Shown one piece after another: positions 22,963-34,900 of a stretch of 64,000 nucleotides of DNA (positions are counted from its first letter, which is position 1; each line of letters opens with the position of its first letter). Position numbers and translations under genes: made by a program. The notes under the pieces are model-generated. The model was not told the origin of the DNA. It saw only the letters and a list, made by a program, of their open reading frames with translations, and searched no databases. The stretch is from Gavia stellata (Eukaryota; Chordata; Aves; Gaviiformes; Gaviidae): contig NC_082637.1 of the NCBI RefSeq assembly GCF_030936135.1, positions 4,973,001 to 5,037,000 on the forward strand. Direction: 5' to 3'.

Positions 22963-24744
22963 TGTTACTGTATATGTGATTATGGATTTGATTCAGAAGC
23001 TCACATGCCTCAGGGCTGCTGGCCTCTCTGAAGTCCCTGTGTGCAGCGTTGCTTAACAGCTCCTCAGTGCCCTATGACACTGGACACAAGGACATAGGAC
23101 ATGGGGACCAGCACACAATTTACCTGTCTAAACCTGGTGCCAGGTGACTAACTTTGGAGCAACAGGAGTTGCTAGTTGTATGATGTTCTTCAAGTTGAAT
23201 CTGCATGACTTCAGTGTGTGCCTAAGCCCACCAGTCCCCGGGGCTTTTACTGTATTTCCTTGTGCGGAGAAGATCACCGTGAGCTTTAACGTCTGTCCTG
23301 CTGCATTATAATGAACTGTACAAAGTACTGTACCTCACCCTAGGATGTTCGGGTCAGGTAAGTTGCCTCTCCTGGAAGGAAGCCCACAAAAGCATATCCT
23401 TCCTCAGCGTTTATTTCAGTACTTGCTCAGTACCAAGACAGTTGTGGGAAAGAACACCCCAAGGAAGGTTGGCATGAGAACAAGTACGTGTGATTAGCCA
23501 TGAACTGCATACCGTGTAGGGCTGTTTCCCCTGGAAGAGTATCTACTCTATAATACATTGCATGGTTTCTTTATTGGGATTTTTCAGCTGACTGAGCACA
23601 ATAGATGCTCTTAGGCTTTTCTGGATGTGGAGGTCCCCACTGAGGCTGAAACTTGGCTTGTGCATTCACTAAATGCACAGAAGTAATCCCAAAACAGGCG
23701 TGCTGGTTCTAACTCTGAATACACCAACTCTTTGAATAGACCTAAAGCCAAGCAAACCCTGGCTTGGAAGAGGAGTGTCCAGACATGGAGCTACTGGGAA
23801 GGAAGTCTGTGTGCCCATGAGTGCTGAATTGGCTTTTTATCTTCAGTAACTTCCCTTGCCTGGTTGTCTTCCAAGTGGTGCAGAAGACTTTGGCCTCCTC
23901 TCAGGCACCTATGGAGGAGCCTGGTGTCCTCCTGGGCCCCTATGGAGAAGCCTGGCCTCGCTACAGACCCTGCTAACCTGCTGTGCCAGCTTCTCGGAGC
24001 AGTGTTGTCTGTGCAGCTCCTGCCGTCCCTCCCCAGGGTGCCCCACAGGGAGAGAGAGAGACAACAAATGCCTTAATAAGATAACTGCTTTAATAAGACA
24101 GAATAAGAAGAGGAATACAGATAGCGAGTAAATCTTATGTCCCTTCAGATGCTGGCCACCCCACCTTTGGGCACAGTCGGATGGAGCTCTCCCTTTTTTC
24201 GTCCTTTGAGCTAATATATAAATTACTTAGAGCAAAACAGCTCTATTCCTGAAGGATGTTCACACTAGAACTTCTTGCTGCATTTCCAGATATAGGCAAG
24301 GTCAGGCAGGTGCCGTAAGGGCTGGTATCGTGGGGTACCATGCTTCTCAAGGCCTAAGTACAAGGTCCAAAGGAGCAGACATGGCCTGTTCAAGATCATT
24401 AACTGCTCACCTACGATGTCTTCTGCAAGGTGGGCCTGAGCTCTGTGGGGGCTTGTCTGTCTGGGGACAGAGAGGAGTCATTTCTGCTCCCAGTGGGGCT
24501 TGGACTCAGTTCCAGCCGCTGCTCCCTGGAGATGGCTGGGTGCCAGGGTGGGGATCAGAAGGGACAGTGGTGCCTGGCCCCCCGGACTGAGCCAGCAGCC
24601 CCGCCATGTCTGGAGGAGCCACAGGTGCTGCAGGACAGGCTGCCCTGCTCCAGTGGTGCTTCCAGGTGCTGCTACAGTGCAGGCAGAAGAGACCTCATAA
24701 TCCCTATCCTCAATAGTAGGGGCTTCACTTCCCACCCCACATGC
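22963..24744. other. Intergenic sequence between PSTPIP2 and the EPG5 minisatellite
   Basis: No coding exon or RNA gene was recognised. It contains a stray, degenerate copy of the downstream minisatellite unit (about 23880-23985) and a short (GA)n tract at 24048-24061. Open frames in 24330-24783 have no homology that I recognise. Confidence 0.5.
23880..23985. repeat. Detached copy of the 31/62-bp minisatellite unit
   Basis: Contains CCTATGGAGGAGCCTGG and CCCCTATGGAGAAGCCTGG spaced as in the main array, which begins some 760 bases further on. It is a diverged, outlying piece of the same repeat. Confidence 0.75.
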
Positions 24745-25530
24745 CCTCTAGCAGCAGCCTGGCCTCCCCACAGGTCCTTATAGGGGAGCCTGGCCTCCTC
24801 CCAGACCCCTACAGAGAAGCCTGACCTCTCTATAGATTCTTACAGGGGAGCCTGGCCTCCTCCTAGACCCCTATGGAGGAGCCTGGCCTCCCCATAGATT
24901 CTTATAGGGGAGCCCGGCCTTCCCCCAGACCCCTATGGAGGAGCCTGGCCTCCCCTTAAATTCTTACAGAAGAGCCTGGCCTCCCCCCAGGCCACTACAG
25001 AGGAGCCTGGCCTCCCCATAGATTCTTCTAGGGGAGCCTGGTGTCCTCCCAGACCCCTACAGAGGAGCCTGGCCTCCCCGCAGATCCTTACAGGGGAGCC
25101 CGGCCTTCCCACAGACCCCTACGGAGAAGCCTGGCCCCCCCACAGATTCTTATAGGGGAGCCCGGCCTTCCCCCAGACCCCTATGGAGGAGCCTGGCCTC
25201 CCCTTAAATTCTTACAGAAGAGCCTGGCCTCCCCCCAGGCCACTACAGAGGAGCCTGGCCTCCCCATAGATTCTTATAGGGGAGCCTGGCCTCCTCCTAG
25301 ACCCCTACAGAGGAGCCTGGCCTCCCCACAGGTTCTTATAGGGGAGCCTGGCCTCCTCCCAGACCCCTAGGAAGAAGCCTGGCCTCCCCACAGATTCTTA
25401 TAGGGGAGCCTGGCCTCCCCATAGATTCTTACAGGGGAGCCTGGCCTCCTCCCAGACCCCTACGGAGGAGCCTGGCCTCCCCATAGATCCTTATAGGGGA
25501 GCCTGGCCTCCCCCCAAGCCACTACGGAGG
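24745..25530. repeat. 62-bp-period minisatellite (dimer of two ~31-bp half units)
   Basis: The GGGGAGCC anchor recurs every 62 bases (for example ending at 24912, 24974, 25036 and 25098). Each period holds two related halves, GAGCCTGGCCTCCCC-ATAGATTCTTATA and GAGCCTGGCCTCCTCCCAGACCCCTA, so the basic unit is about 31 bp duplicated into a 62-bp dimer. There are about 12.5 dimers with few changes. The array stops where the CpG island of EPG5 begins. Since 62 is not a multiple of three, open frames here are not a repeat protein. Confidence 0.95.
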
Positions 25531-25539
25531 CGACGCACC

Positions 25540-25930
25540 GCGACTCGGTATGTCCCTCCGTCCCTCCCGTACCTGCCGCGCTGCTGATTGGCCGAGAGCG
25601 CCCGGGGGGGCGGGCCCGCCCCTTCCGCCACCGCCCCGAACCGCCGGGGCAGCGCCGCAGCGGGCGGGCGATGGCCGAGGCCGTGAGGGCCCCCCGCAAG
25701 GCCCGCGCCAAGAGCAGACCTAAGGTAGGGGGGGCCGGGACCGGGGCCGCGACCGGGGGGTGGCGGGGAGTGCCTCACGGTATCGCACCGCCGTCCCGGG
25801 GTGGGGGGGCCTCGGCCCAGCGGCGGGTCCGTCACCGCCGCCTTTCGTTTGTGGCGGCTCCGGGCGGCGGTTGCGGCAGTGAGGTGGGTGCCATGGTGGG
25901 GGTGGGGGTGTGGGTGCGTGTGCGTGTGGT
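25540..25930 (+). promoter_or_regulatory. EPG5: EPG5 CpG-island promoter
   Basis: CpG-dense sequence surrounds the EPG5 ATG. An inverted CCAAT box (TGATTGG) lies at 25585-25591 and a GC box (GGGGCGGGC) at 25607-25615, about 80 and 60 bases before the ATG. No TATA box is seen, as is usual for a housekeeping promoter. G-rich runs at 25886-25914 follow in intron 1. Confidence 0.8.
25671..25724 (+). CDS. EPG5: EPG5 coding exon 1 (residues 1-18)
   Basis: Encodes [18 protein letters not shown], matching the basic N-terminus MAEAV... of human EPG5. The ATG lies in the CpG island. Donor CCTAAG|gtaggg, phase 0. Confidence 0.92.
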
Positions 25931-28900
25931 GTTATTACACGCCGTGGGACTTTGATCAAGGGCTTTGACTCGTATCTGGGGTTACTCCTTTTCGTGTTTG
26001 TTTTTCAAAGCGGCAGAAGGGCTGTCTGCGCTGGGCGGTGTGTGTGTCCGTGTCTGTTCCTCCTCTTCTGCTGAAAGCGGTTAGGTCGGGGTGGGGGGGT
26101 GTTTTTCTAAAAGGATTTCTGAATATCTGTGCTTTTCTGAAGCCATGTGAGGAGACTTAGGGTAATTGGCAGCCAGGTGAAGGGTGTGATGGGCCTTGTG
26201 CTGTAAAAGGGTGTAAACAAGCCTTTTATTCTTATGGTGTAGGGCCTTTTCAAATAGCTCTGCACAGCGAGGCAGCTCAAGTTGCCTCTGCGGTGAAGCT
26301 GTAGAGCTTATCAGCATTTGGCAGCGGTTTAGTACAGTGTGGGATGATAGTCCTACTACATCTCATATGTATAAGTCTGGCTTTGAAATGCTGAGAATAT
26401 ATAGGCCACGTATAGCAGACGACAGTGTTTGTTCTTCATTAGTTGGTGCTACAGTTGTTACGTATCGCTCTTCCTAGGTTTTAATCCTGTTGTGTGTTCC
26501 TTGTTAGTACCGACAGCTTTCTGAAGGCTTTGCTTTCCTTGCAGCTGTGCTATGCAGAATTTCAGTAGTTTATGGAAATGATCTGAACTGAAATACCTCA
26601 CCTTAGAGTTGAGTCAAAATGGAAATGTTTCCCTTAATTGCTTAACCTCTACATGTTGTAAACTGCACTGCACAGAGCAAAGACATTGAAGCCATGGCTG
26701 TTGAAGCCCTCTGAAAATAAATTAATGGCTTAATTGACTGCTGTTTCGTAAAACAAGGGTTAGATCCACGTATCGACTGCGGCCGTGATTCCTGAACTCA
26801 AGGCAGGTAAAGATTGGAGGGAAGAGCAATCCCAGAAGAGTAAGTGTGTCATTGTTTCTGTTTTGATTCAGCTCCATAGCATAAGCAAGGCAGTTAATGC
26901 TAAAGACTGCGGCTTAAGAGAATCGGTTCCCTGCAGGAAGGCAGTGAGTCACAGATGACGCTGGTAGTTCATTAACAACATGTGTACAGTGACTTCAGTG
27001 GCTGCTGTCTTTGGCCATCCCTTCCAGGTGTAATTCACTGTGAAACAATTCACTGGCGATGTCACGTGTGAGAATCCAGCATCCTTCAGTGTTACACATG
27101 ACCCATTCCTGATATTTTTGTTGCTATTATTATCCTCAGCTCTGTTAATACCCAGGGGTGTTTGAGGATGCAGTTTGGGGCCCAGTCACATTAAGGATAT
27201 TGCCATTCCCATGCCTCAGAAAGAGCCGTAATCCTTTGAAAAGCTGAAATTCTCATGAGCTGGGAGAAAGGCTGGCTCAGCTGCAGAGCTGCCAAGTAGT
27301 GGAACAGAGCCCAGGGCTTTCTGAAAATAGTAGCCCCAAAGTTAAGCTTGGCCACCACCAGTAACACCAGACTGATTGAAACACAGTGAGGTGGCAAAAC
27401 CAGTGAACCTGGAACTGGTGAAGATGAGCCTGTGTGTCTGTGCATCTCGCTGGGTAGCACTCAGTTATTCCAGAGATGTTTCCTGAAAAATAGTAAGTGT
27501 CCTTAGAGCTTGAAGTGTTCGCTGACATGCTGGGAGAGGAGAATGGTTAGACAGGGGACAAGACTAATGAGCAGGCGTTGTCTTTGACTTAAAGGCTAAA
27601 CCTCAGAAGAGAGAACAGCAGGTTTTGCTTTCATGTTAATTCAGAACCTGATTTCTCTCATCCTTTCACAGGTGAAAGTTAATTCAGAACCTGATTTCTC
27701 TCATCCTTTCTCAGGTGAAATCACTGTTAAGGATTATGGCATTTTTTGCCTTGGAAAGAGAGAACTGAAAGGCACTTCATAAATTTTAAAACCAACTATT
27801 TTATCTAACAGTAGTGTTTGGGAGGAATACAGGATGCTGCTGAAAGATAAAGGTAGTTTCTTCTGTATGAGGACTGCAAGAGGGGACTTTGAGATAGTAG
27901 AGGGGAAAGGACCAGCGTGTGTTTGTTACGTACGCGGATCGGTACACTGTCAAAAATATGATCTAGTGATACAGTATCCTATGGGAATTACGGACTTTGA
28001 GTTAGTTGTCATGAGATGTTTATTATAACAACAAATCCTGGTTTAAAGAATTGTGTTGCTCTATTTTTAACCTCTCACCTGTAGCTTTAGCCTTGGAGTG
28101 TGTCAGAAGTGTTTTGTAATCAGAAGTGTTTACAGCTTTTAATACACTCTGCCCTGGCGAGGCTGTGTCTGGAGTGCTGTGTCCAGTTCTGGGCTCCCTG
28201 GTTCAAGAAGGACAGGGAGCTGCTGGAGAGGGTACAGCAAAGGGCTACGAAGATGATTAGGGGATTGGAACATCTCTCTTAAGAGGAAAGGCTGAGGGAC
28301 TTGGGTCTTGTTAGTCTGGAGAAGAGAAGACTGAGGGGGGATCTTATCAATGCTTATCAATACTGCAGGGGTGGGTGCAGGAGGATGGGGCCAGTCTTTT
28401 TTCAGTGGTGCCCAGTGACAGGACGAGAGGTAACGGGCACAAACTTGGTCACAGGGAGTTCCATCTAAACATGAGGAGGAACTTCTTTCCTTGGAGGGTG
28501 GCGGAGCACTGGAACAGGCTGCCCAGAGAGGTTGTGGAGTTTCCTTCTCTGGAGATATTCAAAACTGTTCCTGTGCAACCTGCTCTAGGTGACCTTGCTC
28601 TGGCGGGGGGGTTGGACTAGATGATCTCCAGAGGTCCCTTCCAACCCCTATCTTTCTGTGATTCTGTGGAAACACACTCTGAAAGCAAAGCCAGTGTATT
28701 GCCATTTTATAAAGAAGCTGTGAGCATATGTTTGAAGTAAAATTTGGCTTGAGATTGAGGTTAGCTAGGGCCTTGATTTGAGCTGTTTTCATGTATGCCC
28801 TCTCATCAGGCAAAGTCATGTTAGATGTTTAGTGGAAGTATGTGAAACTGTCAGCAGGTTTCTAAAACTATCGTCTTTTCCCCAATCGTGGAGGAGCATT

Positions 28901-31900
28901 GAGAGCTTTTCCTAATTTCAGCAGTGTTCTTTGTTATATTATCTGGGTCATCCAAAACTGGAGCGCTATAACCTAACTCTTCTTAGTTTTGCTTCTAATA
29001 AACGGGTAGGTGTATGCGAACACTTTACAAATTGGTAAAACACTTTGCCAATTTTTTGTTTTACAACTTGTCATATGATTTACAAATTGGCAAAATCTTT
29101 GCTGATTTCCTGTGCAACGTTATTTCCCATGCTGTGCTTTGGAAAGGAGGCTAATCTACGCCTTAGACTAGGTCTATGGGAATTGTATACCTCCAGACTG
29201 ATATTAGTTTAAAACATGGATAATCTTAAGGTCACTACTAAGTTTTTCTACATCTCTAGTGTGTAAGACCTATTGAAAATAGGTATTTCAGTATTTGTAC
29301 GGATTTTGTGATTGTTTTAGAACGTAATTAGGGGATGCATTCCAGACTTTCTTTGTTCTGAAAGTACTTTTTTGAAAATAATTTTCTGTTCATTAAAATA
29401 TTTCTGTAAAAGTTATGGCAAATCTCAGCATAACTCTTCGTAATTTGATAAAATCTAGTGACTCTTTTTAGAGTTCAGGGTCTTGTTATTTTGATTATTT
29501 TATATGGTAATGAAACACTCTGTCCTGGGACGTTTCTAGCTTTTTACCTAGAAATGTTGAAGCATTGTTCAAGAAGTGACCAAGAAAATAGGTGCTGATA
29601 GACAGTCTTCAAAGGGCAACTAAAGAACAAGGATCTGTTTGGTGCATTTTTTTTTTCACCTTTAATATGAAAATTAACATGTTAAGAGGGGCTTTCGGAG
29701 TTGTGATGTTGACAAATACTGGGTTTGGTGGTGGTGGGATCTGGGATGCAGGGGGGAGAGATTCACTTGGTAGTGACACTCTTAATTTTTTTTTCTAGGA
29801 AAAAAAGAAAAAAAGTAGTGAGGAGTCCCAGATACAAGAGTCTGATGATGTCTTCCTCCTTCCTGTGGCAGAAGTGTCTTCTCAAGCCAGTAAAGTGCAA
29901 GTGGAACATCCTGGAGAATTTACAGAAATTCAGCTCAGTGATGAAGTAGAGGATGGAAAAACTATAAATGATGTGTGCGACATCCCCCAGAGTAATTTAA
30001 CTTCAGCAAATGAAGGGCCTTCAGCGGTGACTCTGGAGCCTCCCACAGATGCAGAAGAGTTCAAAGCTGATCTTTCCCATGAGGAATGTGGGGGGGATGT
30101 TGAGAAGAGGGGAAAAAGCAAGTTGGACAAACCTCAGAGCCCTGTGGAGGCGGCTGCTAGTGAATTGGGAAACTCTGATTTATTGAGTAGTACCTTTCAT
30201 TCCAGTGCTGCTGGCTCTCAGACAGCAGTGGGCTTTGTACAGGACAAAGAAGCTGAAAATGTACAAGATGTTAAAAATCCTCTTGTCCGTTCTTCAGAGA
30301 AGCTTCCTCTTAGTATTTCGCAGCTCTCTGAGAAATCCAAAACACGTATTCAGCGTTTGGGGTTGAAACCAGTTTATCCAGACTTGTCGACTGAATTGTC
30401 CTATGAGAGACCGACTGTAATAGCAGTTAAACCGCTGTTGCACAATGAAAGGCTGTATCCAGAGCTCCCAACCGAACCAGAATTGGTGCCGTTTACCAGA
30501 GAACAGCTGAAAATTTTTGAGCCGTGTTCATGGTTGGAGAATGTTGACTCCTATGTGGAGGAATTCGAAAGTGTTGCTCATCAGGAGAGGCACGAATTTT
30601 ATGAACTGCTCCTGAACTACATGCGCTGCAGGAAGCAGCTGTTGCTGGCTGAGGCAGAGCTGCAGGCTATGACGGCAGATTGCCAAAATGTTAAGGGGAG
30701 ATTATGGACTTTTAAAGAAGAACAGAAAACTGTGCAGGTGCTGTTGCTGAAGCTACTTTTGAACCCAAACTATTTGGATGTGATTCCAGACATTAATTTT
30801 GCTTGCTGTCAAGTTTATTGTATTTAAGCTGTTTTGTTTTAAAAAAGATGATTGCCTTTGCTTTCTGTCTCTCCACTGACCCCCAGTACTTCAGAGTATC
30901 ATCTTGTTGAGATTTAAGACAGCGTTTTGTTTGATTTTTTTTTTTTTTTTAAACTCGGATGAGTGTAGGGTAGTGGGATCTCTGTTAGAGATCTCTTTTG
31001 GAGTCAGACTCATGTCTGTAGTCAGTCGGAATGAGCTGTGTACAGCCAGTTCTGCCTGTCATGTTGGGTGAAGTTTGTGCTGCAGTACTTCAGGTAGATG
31101 CAGGGGATATGTGGTGAAGGAGGACTTCAGAATGACTGTAGCGGTGATGTCTCATCTGACCTGCTGCCTGTAGTGACAGTTTTCATTGACGTCATTCCTG
31201 ACTGTCCTGCTGTCAGAGGTGGCAGCTGCAGAGGAGCTCAAGTCATGCTTGTGGGCGACCCTGTTGCTCAAAGCAGACGGAATGTGAGGTCCATCCACTT
31301 TCAGTAACTGTTGCTCCGTAAGTGTAGCTGTGGTTTTAGCTACTTCCAGGGTGATCATGGTACTCTGCATCATTTCTGTCTGCAAAGCAGAGGGGTCTGG
31401 GGAGCTCTTTGGGGCACCCATCAGAAAAGTTTTCCCCCAAACTCATTCTGTGTCACTGTCTTTGGAGCTGGACGTTACAGTAGGAGTGAATGAAATTGTT
31501 CTGGCACTCTGATGCTGTTTATAGCCAACACGTCATCAAAATTGTCCAAGGGTGCTAAGTACCTATGTATGTGGTGGCTTTTACTGTTGTTTCTGTAAGT
31601 GCAGTGCCTCTCCTGTGCAGTTCTTCACAGAATCACAGAATCACTACGGTTGGAAAAGACCTGTAAGATCATCAAGTCCAACCTGGAAAAAAAAAAAAAA
31701 AAACCAACCACACCACAAAAAACCAAAACCCACCACACAACAACAACAAGCCACAACCCACCCAACACCACACAGCACCATGTCCATCAAGCTACATGCC
31801 ACAATGCCACATCCACACGCAGAGTTGAGATATTGAGAAACATCCACTTAACAGATTTCAATCTTCTCCTTTTTATTAGGGAATAACACTGAACCTCACT

Positions 31901-34900
31901 GCACTCTGTTTTGCATTGATCGCTTTCTACACTGAAAGCAATTTTGGCTTCACTCTGACATCCCCACTGGTCATCATACAGTTGGCTAAGCTTGCTGCTT
32001 GCTTTATTCCATCCTGCTTCACTATGTAGTTACTGTATGTCCAGAATAATTATCTTTATACCAATTTAAAATTCTTATTCTACTAACTTAGGAAATACAG
32101 GGATACTTTCAAGCTAAGCTTCCAAAATGCTGGCTCTGAAGCATGTTCCCTGGTTGCATAAAAGAATAACAGGAGTGTTATATATTGTGGTTTTCTTGTG
32201 CTGAAGAATTAGAGATAGGATATAAGACAACTGGCCTCAGCTTTTAATTCCAGTTTGGGAAAAAGTTAGAGTACAGTTAATTTCCGCAAATTTTAAATGT
32301 ACAATTGGGAATTGCTATAAATATTCAGTTCTGGGAGCTTGGGAAAATATTTATCTTTATTCAGTACATATTTTAGCTTTAAAATAGCTGATCCAAATAT
32401 TTATGGAAATCTATAAACTGAGAAGCAGTGGTACTCACTGGGGGTAGAGAGACCTGATTTTGTTCACATCTGTCAGTGATCCAGACAAGTCACTTCATGT
32501 CTATTTCTAAATCTGAGTTATAGAGGGTTTATAGAGTAATTTTTTCAGAAGTCAGGGATGTGGATCTTCAGTAATCAGCAGCTCTAAAAAGTATGTAGGA
32601 TGTTCCAACATGTTTGTCTTTTCCACTGTGAAGTGGCCTCTTTTATGAAAACTTTGAAATCTATTGAGGGGAGGGTTATGTCAAGTTTGATTTCTGTAAG
32701 CACACTTGACCCAACAAAGTGACAAAGCCACTTAAATAAAATAATTGCTTTCTTTTCAGGGTCTCTGTGCAGATCAGTGCAAAGTGACAGGTCACCATCG
32801 CTACCAGACAGTGGAGCTGAATGAAAGTGTGCTGGGGGAACTGAAAAAGCTATTTGAAGCCAAAGCAGAGCACGTGCATCAGACACTGGCGCTGCACTCG
32901 TACACTTCGGTGTTGTCCCGGTTGCAAGTGGAGTCGTATGTCTACAGATTGCTCAGCAGCTCATCCCTGCTGAGATCAGTAGCTCTTCAGCAGCAAGAAC
33001 AAGGTGTGTTTCTGGTCTAGACCGCTCCCCATGCTGTTTAGGGTGCGCAGCACATTGTTCACCTGCAGTTTTGGAGTCTTGTGGTAGAATTTCTATACTG
33101 GAGTGTTTCTCCTCTGATATTAAAACCTGCTGATCTTCTGTAGGGATCAGTGAAACTTTTTTCTCACAGGAGAAACTCCCAGTTCTCTTACCTTACTCAC
33201 CTGGAGAGTGGAGGCTGAATGCAGGAGTACTTTCTTCTAAGCTGCATACTGCCACTGATTACTGTAGAGGAACACCGGGTGGGATGGGACACCTGGACTC
33301 CAATCTTTTGTTCTCAAAAGCAACGTATAATACAGTCCCTTTTCCGAATTGATTATGCACAATTCTAAAACCAGTTGGATATTTTTCCTGCTTTACTTCC
33401 TCTTAGAAGGTCATTTGAAATCTCACAGGTCTAATACTTAATGATCTTTTTGGTTTTCATCCTAAATGTATTACTTAGCCTGGAGAAGAGGAGGCTCAGG
33501 GGAGAAGTTATTGCTCTCTACAACTACTTGAAAGGACGTTGTAGAGAGGCGGGTGCTGGTCTCTTCTCCCAAGTGACAAGTGATAGGACAAGAGGAAATA
33601 GCCGCAAGTTGTGTCAGGGGAGGTTTAGATTGGATATTAGGAAAAATTTCTTCACCAAAAGGCCTGTCAGACACTGGAAGAGGCTGCCCGGGGAGGTGGT
33701 TGAGTCACCATCCCTGGAGGTGTTTAAAAAACTTGTGGGTGAGGCACTTAGGGACATGGTTTAGTGGTGGACTTGCCAGTGTTAGGTTTACGGTTGGACT
33801 CAATGATCTTAAGGGTCTTTTCCAGCCTAAATGATTCTATGATTCTACTTATTTCAGTTTGTGCCAATGTAATCTTTTAGCTTAAAGTATTCCTTCCCCT
33901 CCCACCCCTATTTATCCTTCCTAGTCTTCCTCCCTTTGTCCCCCAAACCCCAGATAATTTATATGCATAGTAAATGGTGGTTCTTAAAAGGCCTTCCCTC
34001 AACATAAAACTTTTTTTTGAGAGTAACCATAGTATATTCTTCTTGTAATTAGTGTCCAGCACTTAATGATAAAATTAAATAAAGTACTCTAAATAAGTGT
34101 TCTTCACTGTCAGATTTACACAGCAGCTGTGTTGAAATATCTTCATATCTATAGATACAGAGAGCAAGTTTTCTATATATCCCCAAAACCATTACTTATG
34201 CTGCTATTCTGAGAGCTGCTCATCAAAGCTTCTTAATTCTGTTTTTAATTTACAGTTTCAAAGCAGTCAGAAAATCTTTCTTCAGACTTGAGCCACTTGA
34301 AGGAATGTATCAGCGTCCTTTTCAGTTTCACTCGCAGAGTTATCGAAGATCCTCAGTTTCAGAGTGACCTTCTCATGTGGCTGCAGAGACTGGTGAGGGA
34401 GTAAGCATGGATATATCAGTTTGATCCAACACATGGGATGAATTCGGGAATAATTTCTGAAAGTGTTACTGTTTCTCTTGCTGTCCCATGTGCAATGATT
34501 ATTTTTTTTGTGGGGGTGCGGGGCATTGTTCTACTTGAGGAATAGAATCTGTTAGTGAATCTTGAGAATGAATTCCCTTGTCTGATGAAGTCAGTAGAGG
34601 TCAGCACCTGAGCAGGCAACACTGCTCAAAGTGGACTTAATATTCATTATGCTTTTACTTATTTTGAAAGTAAAACTACTCTGATTTCTCATTTTTGAGA
34701 AACTTCTATTCTTGCTGATTTCTAGATAAATTTGTTTTTAATGCAATTGTGAAGTAATTAATTTTTCTACACCAAAGAAAATGGTTTGTGGCTTATTAGC
34801 CAAGCAAGCAGACTTTTAAATATTGTTCTCCTGGAACTTGCTCTGAAAACTGAGGCTTGTTAGAAAGCATGGGAAGAGAAATGGAAAAAAAAGTATTACT

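Noticed and set aside
25041-25370. Proline-rich repetitive open frame just before EPG5
   Set aside because: It is the 62-bp minisatellite translated. The period is not a multiple of three and no start or splice context supports a gene.
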